Part shown: piece after piece, positions 7,100 to 13,190 of the stretch | How positions within the stretch are numbered: position 1 is the stretch's first letter | Layout: every line of letters starts with the position of its first letter | The notes under the pieces: model-generated | The model's database searches: none | What the model saw: only the letters and a program-made list of their open reading frames with translations | Told to the model about the DNA's origin: nothing | Position numbers and translations under genes: made by a program | From: JBEKYH01 sp049511115 | Lineage (GTDB): Bacteria > Planctomycetota > Phycisphaerae > Tepidisphaerales > Tepidisphaeraceae | NCBI GenBank assembly: GCA_049511115.1 | Contig: JBEKYH010000069.1 | Coordinates: 1 to 14,436 of the forward strand | DNA: 14,436 nt | Reading direction: 5' to 3'

Positions 7100-8542
7100 C
7101 TAATTCGACGTGCGGACCATCAGGCGTCTCGAAGGGGCCGCCGGGATTTGCGCGATCAGGTCATATCGCTGGAAATCAGTGACTTTCGCTTTGACAAGCT
7201 GCCCCGCGTGAAGCTCGCGGCCGCGGAGGTAAGTGACCGAATCAATATCCGGCGCCTGCGCCGTGGTGCGGCCGACCCACGCTTCCTTGCCGCCGGTCTC
7301 CGCGGGCCGATCCACCAAAACTTCAACGGTTTTGCCCACCATCGACCCGGCCTTGGCAAACGCGACTTCCTGCTGGGCCAGCATAAGCTCTTCGAGCCGC
7401 GCCTGTTTTACCGTCTCACTCACCTGCCCCTCCAGACGGCCCATCGCCGTGCCCGGCTCGGGGCTGAAGGGGAAGACGCCCATCATGTCGAAGCCGAAAT
7501 CTTTGACGAACCGAAGCAGCTCTTCGTGCTGAGCATCGGTTTCCTGGGGGCTGCCCGCGATGAACGTGGTGCGGAGCGTTATTCCCGGCACCCATTTGCG
7601 CAGCTTATCCAGCAGCGTTTCAATCTGCGCCCGCGTGACACGCCGCCGCATGCGCGTGAGAATTTCATCGTTGATGTGCTGCAACGGCATGTCGATGTAT
7701 TTCACGACCCGATCGCAATCGCCAATCGCACGGATCATGTCGTCGGTGAAACAGGACGGATATGCGTACATCAGCCGCAGCCAATGCACGTCGGGCAGTT
7801 GCTTATCGAGCGTCCGTAGCAATCCGGCTAAGCCGTCGGCTTGTCCAATGTCCGAGCCGTAGCTGGTGGTGTCCTGCCCGATGAGATTCAGCTCCACCGC
7901 CCCATCGGCCGCCAGTTCGCGCGCCTCGGCCAGGATTTGCTCGACCGGCTTGCTGCGCATCGGGCCGCGGATGGAGGGAATGGTGCAGAACGCGCATCCC
8001 TGATTACATCCCTCGCTGATTCGCAGATAGGCGAAGTGCCGCGGCGTCAACCGGAAGCGCGCCCGGTCATCCTCGAAAAACCGCGTGGGCCGCGCGCCGG
8101 CGGGTTGGTCGGGCGAATTGCTCAGTTCGTGATACTTCCCCAGATAATGCCCATCCTCCCGCGCCGGGTTATCCAACCCGCGCACCGCCTGCACGATTTG
8201 TTCGCGGTCAAACACACCAACGAGCCGGTCAATCCCCGGCGCTTCAGCCAGCAGCTTGGCCTTATGCCGCTGCACGAGGCATCCCGCGACCACCACGCGC
8301 TTGCACTGCCCCTCGCTCTTCAGGCGGATCGCGTCGTGAATTTCCTTCATCGATTCGGTTTTTGACGCCTCAAGAAAGCCGCAGGTATTGATGACAATCG
8401 CATCCGCCTGCCGCGCATCCCCGGTGAGAACCAATCCATCCTCGGCCAACAAACCGAGCATCCGCTCGCTGTCCACGAGATTCTTCGGACATCCGAGGCT
8501 GACAAAGGCAATCGTTTCTATTTCTTGCCGCGACTGGCCCAT
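7100..8542 (-). CDS. rimO: Ribosomal protein S12 methylthiotransferase
   Basis: 480 residues. Radical-SAM enzyme that adds a methylthio group to the conserved aspartate of ribosomal protein S12. N-terminal methylthiotransferase domain with cysteines C18 (SLGCPKN), C54 (NTCGF) and C88 (AGCLVQ) for the auxiliary [4Fe-4S] cluster. The radical-SAM motif CNQGCAFC gives C179, C183 and C186, followed by TIPSIRGPMRSK. A C-terminal TRAM-like domain begins near 410. The SLGCPKNLVDSE opening is characteristic of RimO rather than the tRNA-modifying MiaB. ATG 8542 has AGGAG (8548-8552) 5 bases upstream and a TATACT box at 8569-8574. First gene of a rimO-pgsA-pgpA run on the minus strand. The C-terminus has ~10 extra residues (PSRRLMVRTSN). 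Confidence 0.96.
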   Translation of the reverse strand: MGQSRQEIETIAFVSLGCPKNLVDSERMLGLLAEDGLVLTGDARQADAIVINTCGFLEASKTESMKEIHDAIRLKSEGQCKRVVVAGCLVQRHKAKLLAEAPGIDRLVGVFDREQIVQAVRGLDNPAREDGHYLGKYHELSNSPDQPAGARPTRFFEDDRARFRLTPRHFAYLRISEGCNQGCAFCTIPSIRGPMRSKPVEQILAEARELAADGAVELNLIGQDTTSYGSDIGQADGLAGLLRTLDKQLPDVHWLRLMYAYPSCFTDDMIRAIGDCDRVVKYIDMPLQHINDEILTRMRRRVTRAQIETLLDKLRKWVPGITLRTTFIAGSPQETDAQHEELLRFVKDFGFDMMGVFPFSPEPGTAMGRLEGQVSETVKQARLEELMLAQQEVAFAKAGSMVGKTVEVLVDRPAETGGKEAWVGRTTAQAPDIDSVTYLRGRELHAGQLVKAKVTDFQRYDLIAQIPAAPSRRLMVRTSN

Positions 8543-8547
8543 TCTAA

Positions 8548-8574
8548 CTCCTACTAAAGCGAGAGAGGAGTATA
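8548..8574 (-). promoter_or_regulatory. Putative rimO operon promoter (-10 box) and ribosome site
   Basis: On the minus strand TATACT (8574-8569) would place the transcript start near 8562, giving a ~20-base leader that contains AGGAG (8552-8548) before ATG 8542. The -35 region at the expected distance is a poor match, so an activator or another sigma factor may be involved; only the -10 and the ribosome site are convincing. Confidence 0.45.
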
Positions 8575-8688
8575 CGCGATCAAACCCCTCAACGGCGACT
8601 ATCTTTGTCGGCGTTACCTAACCTCGGCGCATTCAACAGCCAATTGCGTTCATAAATCCATTAATAATAGGCACTTGCAATCGGTGAG

Positions 8689-8717
8689 TTGAAAGAGCGG
8701 TAGTGGGTTGTTACAAT
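8689..8717 (+). promoter_or_regulatory. Sigma-70-type promoter of folC giving a near-leaderless transcript
   Basis: TTGAAA (8689-8694), a 17-base spacer, TACAAT (8712-8717). The ATG at 8727 is only 9 bases after the -10 box, so a start 7 bases downstream (about 8724) leaves a leader of ~3 bases. No Shine-Dalgarno sequence precedes the ATG. It lies in the 184-base divergent gap with rimO. Confidence 0.65.
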
Positions 8718-8726
8718 GCAACAATC

Positions 8727-10256
8727 ATGCCAACCCGAGTGAATACGACGCGTACCGCGCCGCGGCGGCGGGCGGAAGTGAGTCGAAAGCCTGGTTTTAA
8801 TAGCGGTCGTCTGGCCAAAGGCCCGGTGACCCGATCTCCTATTGCGCGCTCTCCGGTGGTTAAAGCGCCGGCACTGGAACGGACTGTAAAGCCGGCTACC
8901 AGCGGCGTCAACAGCTTCGCTCGGGCGCTGCGGTTCCTTAACACGCTCAGCGACTACGAGCGCCTGCGCATTGTCCGCTATAACAACGATACATTCAACC
9001 TCGATCGCATGCGGTTGCTGCTGCGCAAGCTCGGCAATCCGCAGGATCGATATCGCTCTGTCCACGTCGCCGGCACCAAGGGCAAGGGAAGCACCTGCGC
9101 CATGGTCGCGGGAATGCTCCAGGCCTGCGGCTATAAAGTCGGCCTTTACACCAGCCCGCACCTGGTCGATATCCGCGAGCGCATCCAGATCAACGGCGAG
9201 ATGATCTCGCAGGCCGACTTCGCCCGCATGGCGCGCCTCGTCGAGCCGATCGTGGCCCACAGCAAGCCGGTGCCGTCATACTTCGACGCGCTCACGGCCA
9301 TGGCGTTCAAATATTTCGCCGAGCGCAAGATCGACATCGCCGTCGTCGAGACCGGCCTGGGCGGGCGCCTCGACAGCACCAACGTCATTTCTCCGGAAGT
9401 GACGGCCATCACCAGCATCAGCAAAGACCACATGGCCCAGCTTGGCCCAACCCTGCGCCATATCGCCACGGAAAAAGCGGGCATTTTCAAGCCGGGCGTG
9501 CCGGCCGTCAGCGTCATTCAGAACCCAGAAGCCGAAGCGGTGCTTAAGACCATCGCTGAAAAAGTCGGCGCTCCGCTTGATATCTGCGGCAGCACCATCG
9601 AATTCAGCTATCGCTTTGAATCCAGCCGCATGTTGGGCCCGCACAATCGGGTCTGTTTGAACACGCCCAACAGTAAATTTGAGCACCTGGCCGTTCCCAT
9701 GATCGGCGAGCACCAGGCCATCAACTGCGGCCTGGCCCTGTGCATCATCGACAAGCTCAAAGGCCGGGGCATCGCCATCAACGACGCCCGCGCGATGGAG
9801 GGCCTGGCCAAGGTTTCCGTCCCCGGCCGGATGGAGATGCTCAGCCAGACCCCGCGCGTCATTGCCGACGGCGCCCATAACGCCGCGAGCCTTGATGCGC
9901 TGATGCGGGCCATCGGCCAGCACATTCCCTATGATAGCATGGTGCTGATCTTCGGGTGTTGCGCCGACAAAGACGTGGCTGGGATGCTCGATCGCATCAC
10001 CAGCGGCGCCGACAAGGTGATCTTCACCTACGTGGACAACGTCCGCAGTGCTGATCCGCACGAACTGGCGGCAAGATATGTCGAGTTGTACGGCAAGATG
10101 GCCCAGGTGGCCGATACGCTGGACGACGCCCTGGCCATCGCCAACCGCGCCGTGACCAAGGAAGACCTGATCTGCATCACCGGCAGCTTCTACCTGGTCG
10201 GCGAAGCCAAACGGAACTTCGCGGCCAAGGCCGCCTTGGCCAAAGCGCAAGCCTGA
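8727..10256 (+). CDS. folC: Bifunctional folylpolyglutamate synthase / dihydrofolate synthase with basic N-terminal tail
   Basis: 509 residues. ATP-dependent ligase that adds glutamate to dihydropteroate and to folates in the cytoplasm. The catalytic core starts near residue 61 (VNSFARALRFLNTLSDYE). It has the P-loop AGTKGKGST (115-123), TSPHL (142-146), ERIQING (151-157), VETGLGGRLDSTN (207-219), DH (234-235), EKAGIFKPG (249-257) and DGAHN in the C-terminal Mur-ligase-like domain. Residues 1-60 are additional compared with ordinary FolC: Arg/Lys-rich, with a repeated RSP/KAP pattern (TRSPIARSPVVKAP) and no hydrophobic segment. The GTG at 8703 is rejected as start because it lies inside the promoter, between the -35 and -10 boxes; ATG 8727 fits a near-leaderless mRNA. 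No in-frame ATG lies between residue 1 and the core, so the tail is probably translated. Stands alone, without accD or other folate genes next to it. Confidence 0.93.
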   Translation: MPTRVNTTRTAPRRRAEVSRKPGFNSGRLAKGPVTRSPIARSPVVKAPALERTVKPATSGVNSFARALRFLNTLSDYERLRIVRYNNDTFNLDRMRLLLRKLGNPQDRYRSVHVAGTKGKGSTCAMVAGMLQACGYKVGLYTSPHLVDIRERIQINGEMISQADFARMARLVEPIVAHSKPVPSYFDALTAMAFKYFAERKIDIAVVETGLGGRLDSTNVISPEVTAITSISKDHMAQLGPTLRHIATEKAGIFKPGVPAVSVIQNPEAEAVLKTIAEKVGAPLDICGSTIEFSYRFESSRMLGPHNRVCLNTPNSKFEHLAVPMIGEHQAINCGLALCIIDKLKGRGIAINDARAMEGLAKVSVPGRMEMLSQTPRVIADGAHNAASLDALMRAIGQHIPYDSMVLIFGCCADKDVAGMLDRITSGADKVIFTYVDNVRSADPHELAARYVELYGKMAQVADTLDDALAIANRAVTKEDLICITGSFYLVGEAKRNFAAKAALAKAQA

Positions 10257-10264
10257 CGCGGATG

Positions 10265-10288
10265 CAGGTGTAGATACAGGTGTAGGTG
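10265..10288 (+). repeat. 12-bp direct tandem repeat, two copies
   Basis: CAGGTGTAGATA (10265-10276) followed directly by CAGGTGTAGGTG (10277-10288); 10 of 12 positions are identical. It begins 8 bases after the folC stop and runs up to the first of three hairpins. Confidence 0.6.
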
Positions 10289-10291
10289 TTG

Positions 10292-10308
10292 GGTGGGCAT
10301 CGCCCACC
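10292..10308. repeat. Hairpin 1 in the folC-moxR gap (GGTGGGC-ATC-GCCCACC)
   Basis: Perfect 7-bp inverted repeat with a 3-base loop and no T-run after it. I recall closely similar GGTGGGCAxxGCCCACC hairpins dispersed between genes in planctomycete and cyanobacterial genomes. It could also help terminate folC transcription, but it lacks the U-tract of an intrinsic terminator. Confidence 0.6.
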
Positions 10309-10340
10309 ACTTCATGCCAGAGCGGCGAGTGTAAGCGTAG

Positions 10341-10357
10341 GGTCCGCACCGCGGACC
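10341..10357. repeat. Hairpin 2 in the folC-moxR gap (GGTCCGC-ACC-GCGGACC)
   Basis: Perfect 7-bp inverted repeat with a 3-base loop, 32 bases after hairpin 1. It shares the GGTC...GACC frame with the hairpin at 11643-11658 beyond moxR. Confidence 0.6.
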
Positions 10358-10368
10358 GCCCGTATTTC

Positions 10369-10394
10369 CCCTCTCCCTGTACTCAGGGGGAGGG
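10369..10394. repeat. Hairpin 3 in the folC-moxR gap (CCCTCTCCCTG-TACT-CAGGGGGAGGG)
   Basis: 11-bp stem with a 4-base loop; the single mismatch (position 6) becomes a G-U pair in RNA of the plus strand. The right arm continues into a G-rich stretch (AGGGTAGGGTGGGGG). The CCCTCTCCC...GGGAGAGGG type is, from memory, a widespread dispersed intergenic repeat in many bacterial phyla. Confidence 0.65.
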
Positions 10395-10474
10395 TAGGGT
10401 GGGGGTTCTTCGGCGAACCAAGCGGCGTTCCCAGAAAACGCCCTATACCCTCGGGCTGATCCAGGCAAAGCCCC

Positions 10475-11494
10475 ATGTCCTCACCCGCGCAAATCGCCGT
10501 CGATCCCCAACTCCAAGTTGCCTGCGAGGCCTTTCGCCATGATTGCGAATTGGTCCGCGCCGAAATCGCCAAATCCATTGTCGGCCACCACGACATCATC
10601 GACGGCCTGCTCACCTGCCTCTTCGCCGGCGGCCACGCACTCCTCGAAGGCGTCCCCGGACTGGGCAAAACCGCTCTGGTGCGCGCATTGGCTGGCGCTC
10701 TCGATCTGAAATTCAGCCGCATCCAGTTCACCCCCGACCTGATGCCCGCCGACATCCTGGGCACCAATGTGCTTTCCGAAACCGAACATGGCCGACGGAG
10801 TTTCAACTTCGTCGCCGGCCCGGTATTCGGGCAGATCGTCCTGGCCGACGAGATCAATCGCGCCTCGCCGAAAACGCAAAGCGCCCTTCTCGAAGCCATG
10901 CAGGAGCGGCAGGTCACCGCGGGCGGCCAGACGCGAAAACTCCCCGAACCGTTTCTGGTCCTGGCCACGCAGAATCCGCTGGAACAGGAGGGAACCTATC
11001 CGCTCCCCGAGGCACAGCTCGACCGCTTCTTCTTCAAGCTCCTCGTGCGCTACAGCCGGCGCGAAGAACTGATGGAAATCCTCGATCGCACCACCGCCCA
11101 GGCGAACGAGCCGATCGCGCCCAAGCTGGACGCGCCGCGCATCATCGCGCATCAGGCCCTGGTGCGTCAGGTCATCATCGCGCCGACCGTGCAGGATTAC
11201 GCGGTCCGCTGCGCCATGGCCACCCATCCGCGCGGGTCCCATGCCGTGCCGATGGTGAACCAATACGTGAGGGTGGGGGTAAGCCCGCGCGCCGCGCAGG
11301 CGATGGTGCTGGGCGCCAAAGTGCGCGCCCTGCTCGAAGGCCGTTTTCACGTGGCCGCCGAAGACATCCAGCGCGTGGCCCCCGCCGCCATGCGCCACCG
11401 GCTGATTCTGAATTTCGAAGCCGAAGCCGAGGGGATCGACGCCGACGCGATCGTGAATCAGGTGATCACCCAGACGCCGCGCTCGCTCGCCTGA
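10475..11494 (+). CDS. MoxR-family AAA+ ATPase
   Basis: 339 residues, usual length for MoxR. Walker A GVPGLGKT (59-66), Walker B IVLADE (121-126) followed by INRASPKTQSALLEAMQE, sensor-1 region ATQNP (Asn167) and the arginine-finger region EAQLDRF (~179-185). The C-terminal lid helices run to the end. MoxR ATPases act as chaperones in assembly or activation of partner proteins, often DUF58 and VWA-domain proteins encoded directly downstream. Here the gene stands alone: a repeat-rich gap and then convergent efflux genes follow. ATG 10475 has only a weak AGG 9 bases upstream. A TATACC at 10444-10449 could be a -10 box, but its -35 is poor. Partner and target are unknown. Confidence 0.93.
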   Translation: MSSPAQIAVDPQLQVACEAFRHDCELVRAEIAKSIVGHHDIIDGLLTCLFAGGHALLEGVPGLGKTALVRALAGALDLKFSRIQFTPDLMPADILGTNVLSETEHGRRSFNFVAGPVFGQIVLADEINRASPKTQSALLEAMQERQVTAGGQTRKLPEPFLVLATQNPLEQEGTYPLPEAQLDRFFFKLLVRYSRREELMEILDRTTAQANEPIAPKLDAPRIIAHQALVRQVIIAPTVQDYAVRCAMATHPRGSHAVPMVNQYVRVGVSPRAAQAMVLGAKVRALLEGRFHVAAEDIQRVAPAAMRHRLILNFEAEAEGIDADAIVNQVITQTPRSLA

Positions 11495-11495
11495 G

Positions 11496-11727
11496 GGAAA
11501 AAGACTTTTCACCGCGAAGACGCGAAGAACGCGAAGAAAGAAAATACAAGACTCACCACAGAGGACACGGAGGACGCAGAGGAAAAGCAAAATCAAAGCT
11601 TAGATTTGATTTATTCTTCCTCCGTGTCCTCTGCGTCCTCAAGGTCGCTACTGCGACCGGGCGGTAAAAAATTTGCTTTATATTTTCTTCGCTTTCTTCG
11701 CGTCTTCGCGGTGGAAAGTCTTTTTCC
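11496..11727. repeat. 232-bp nested composite palindrome between convergent genes
   Basis: Outer arms 11496-11539 and 11684-11727 are inverted copies with 42 of 44 identities. They are built from a 9-bp-like unit (CGCGAAGA). Inner arms 11557-11583 and 11618-11640 are built from another 9-bp unit (GAGGACACG/GAGGACGCA). They pair perfectly over 14 bp in either of two registers: 11561-11574 with 11618-11631, or 11570-11583 with 11627-11640. The centre holds AAATCAAA/TTTGATTT (11590-11597 / 11605-11612) with a 7-base loop. The right spacer carries an extra hairpin (11643-11658) absent on the left. It occupies nearly the whole 253-base gap between the stops of moxR and the efflux adaptor gene. Similar CACCGCGAAGACGCGAAG and ACAGAGGACACGGAGG strings are, as I recall, common dispersed intergenic repeats of unknown function. 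It may act as a two-way terminator. Confidence 0.85.
11643..11658. repeat. Hairpin GGTCGC-TACT-GCGACC inside the composite palindrome
   Basis: Perfect 6-bp inverted repeat with a 4-base loop, present only in the right half of the 232-bp palindrome, followed by GGGCGGTA. It resembles hairpin 2 at 10341-10357, which is followed by GCCCGTA. Confidence 0.55.
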
Positions 11728-11747
11728 AAAGTGCTCACCCCGCCGGC

Positions 11748-13190
11748 TCAATTCGCCGCCGCGGCGCGGGTGTCTTTGGGGGTTGGATTGCCGTTGGCCG
11801 GCGCGTCCGCCGTGACGGGCTTGCTCTCGGCGGCTACCTGCACTTGGGCGCCCTCGGTCAGGCGCTCGCTGGGGTTGACCACGACCTGGTCGTCGCGCGT
11901 CAGTCCCTTGGTGATTTCCAATTCCGTCCCCAGGTCGCGGCCGACGGTCACCTGTTGCAGGTGAATCTTGTTATCTCGCACCAGCGCCATCTGCACGCCG
12001 CTGGCATTGAATATCAGGGCGCTGGTGTTCACAACCAGGCTCGGTAAGTCTTCCGTGATCGGCAGGCGGGCCTGCCCGTACATGCCGGGATAGAGTTCGC
12101 CGGTGGAGTTGGAGAAATCCAGTTCATAGGGAAGCGTTCGGGTGGTTAAATCCAAAGCGCCGGCCATGCGCGCCACGACCCCGGTGAATTCACGCCCGGG
12201 ATAATTCTGCACGGTCAGGTAAGCGGGCTGGCCCGCGCGAATCTGCGTGGAATAATTCTGCGGAACGTTCACGAAAACGCGCAGGGTCGCCGTGTCGGCA
12301 ATATCGAACATTTCGCTGCCGGCCGCAGTGTTGCTGGGGCTGATGAGTGCTCCAACATCATAATTGCGGGCGGTGATGGTGCCGGTGAATGGAGCGATCA
12401 CCTGCTCATATTGCTGTGAAACCTGCAATTGGCGCACTTGCGCTTCGTCCTGGGCGACCGTGGCCTTGGCGACATCCAGGGCGCCGACGGCGTCCGCATA
12501 AGCGGCTCGCTTGGTGTCTATATCCTCCTGGGTCACGCTCCCGGGACTATCCTTTTGCGCTTTCAGGTACCGGTTATAGTCCGTCTGCGCCACGTCCACG
12601 TCGGCTTCTGATTTGATGACGGTCGCCTTGGCCTGCTCCAGCGTCGCCTGGGTCGCGGCAACCTGCGCGTCCAAATCCGGGGCGTCGATTACAGCCAGAA
12701 GATCGCCCTTATTGACGTGCGCGCCGATATCGTAATTCCATTGCTTGAGGAACCCGTTGGCCCGCGCGTAGACGGCGGTCTGTTGATTTGCTTTCACATC
12801 GCAGGGAAGCCAGACATCCTGAGAGGTTTTCTCCGGCCGCGGATTGGCGACTTGAACGATGGGCGGGCCGGGCTTGGCGGCGTCGGCGTCGGCGTCGGCT
12901 TGCGCCGCGGCGCGCTCATGCGGTATCCAGCCCAGCACGAAGAACGCGGCCATCAGTCCAAGCAGGACCACGACCATGACCGTCACCGCAAGGGGGCTTG
13001 GCTTGACCAGATCGGCCGGTATTGATCCCTCCTGAAGCGCATGCGGATGGCGCCCCTTCGACACGCGGCGCGCACGATCAAATTCATCGCACGGCTCGTG
13101 CGCGCCATTGCCGGGCTTCGCCTGCGGGCGGCGCTGCTCTGTCTGATCGTCGCCTTCGACGGGGGATGTTGTCTCTTCAGTGGCATTCAT
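11748..13190 (-). CDS. RND efflux membrane-fusion (periplasmic adaptor) protein, HlyD/AcrA family
   Basis: 480 residues. Links an inner-membrane RND pump to an outer-membrane channel. It has a ~65-residue hydrophilic N-terminal tail, one membrane helix (~66-88) and an Ala/Asp-rich linker (ADADADAA). Next come a first half of a lipoyl-like domain (NGFLKQWNYDIGAHVNKGD), an alpha-hairpin coiled coil (~172-257) and the second lipoyl half (IAPFTGTITARNYDVGALI). A beta-barrel domain (LRVFVNVPQNY) and a membrane-proximal domain follow, then a Pro/Ala-rich tail. The single N-terminal helix, rather than a lipobox, means it is anchored by the helix, with a cytoplasmic tail of unknown role. ATG 13190 overlaps the permease stop (ATGA), and GGAG at 13199-13202 lies 8 bases upstream. 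Order on the minus strand is permease then adaptor, the reverse of acrAB. Substrate unknown; no outer-membrane channel gene is visible. Confidence 0.92.
   Translation of the reverse strand: MNATEETTSPVEGDDQTEQRRPQAKPGNGAHEPCDEFDRARRVSKGRHPHALQEGSIPADLVKPSPLAVTVMVVVLLGLMAAFFVLGWIPHERAAAQADADADAAKPGPPIVQVANPRPEKTSQDVWLPCDVKANQQTAVYARANGFLKQWNYDIGAHVNKGDLLAVIDAPDLDAQVAATQATLEQAKATVIKSEADVDVAQTDYNRYLKAQKDSPGSVTQEDIDTKRAAYADAVGALDVAKATVAQDEAQVRQLQVSQQYEQVIAPFTGTITARNYDVGALISPSNTAAGSEMFDIADTATLRVFVNVPQNYSTQIRAGQPAYLTVQNYPGREFTGVVARMAGALDLTTRTLPYELDFSNSTGELYPGMYGQARLPITEDLPSLVVNTSALIFNASGVQMALVRDNKIHLQQVTVGRDLGTELEITKGLTRDDQVVVNPSERLTEGAQVQVAAESKPVTADAPANGNPTPKDTRAAAAN

Noticed and set aside
6394..7182. 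262-residue plus-strand frame opposite pgsA
   Set aside because: His/Gln-rich antisense translation of a membrane-protein gene, a typical shadow; no domain or ribosome site.
8703..8729. GTG 8703 as folC start (8 residues longer)
   Set aside because: It lies between the -35 and -10 boxes of the predicted promoter, lacks a ribosome site, and ATG 8727 fits better.
9276..10349. 357-residue minus-strand open frame opposite folC
   Set aside because: Mirror frame of a GC-rich gene; composition reflects folC codon positions and contains no motif.
11510..11640. Possible CRISPR array from the regularly repeated 9-bp units
   Set aside because: Units are far too short, abut without spacers, and are arranged as inverted, not direct, arms; no cas genes are nearby.
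10481..11667. Long open frames (371 residues minus, 374 residues plus) overlapping moxR and the repeat region
   Set aside because: The plus frame is Arg/Pro-rich frame-shift translation of moxR and the minus one is its antisense; both run into the repeat, where lack of stops is accidental.
11606..11815. Short protein with FLRFLRVFAVE-type sequence across the palindrome
   Set aside because: This is a translation of the GCGAAGA/CTTCGC repeat units; such peptides are a common annotation artefact of these repeats.
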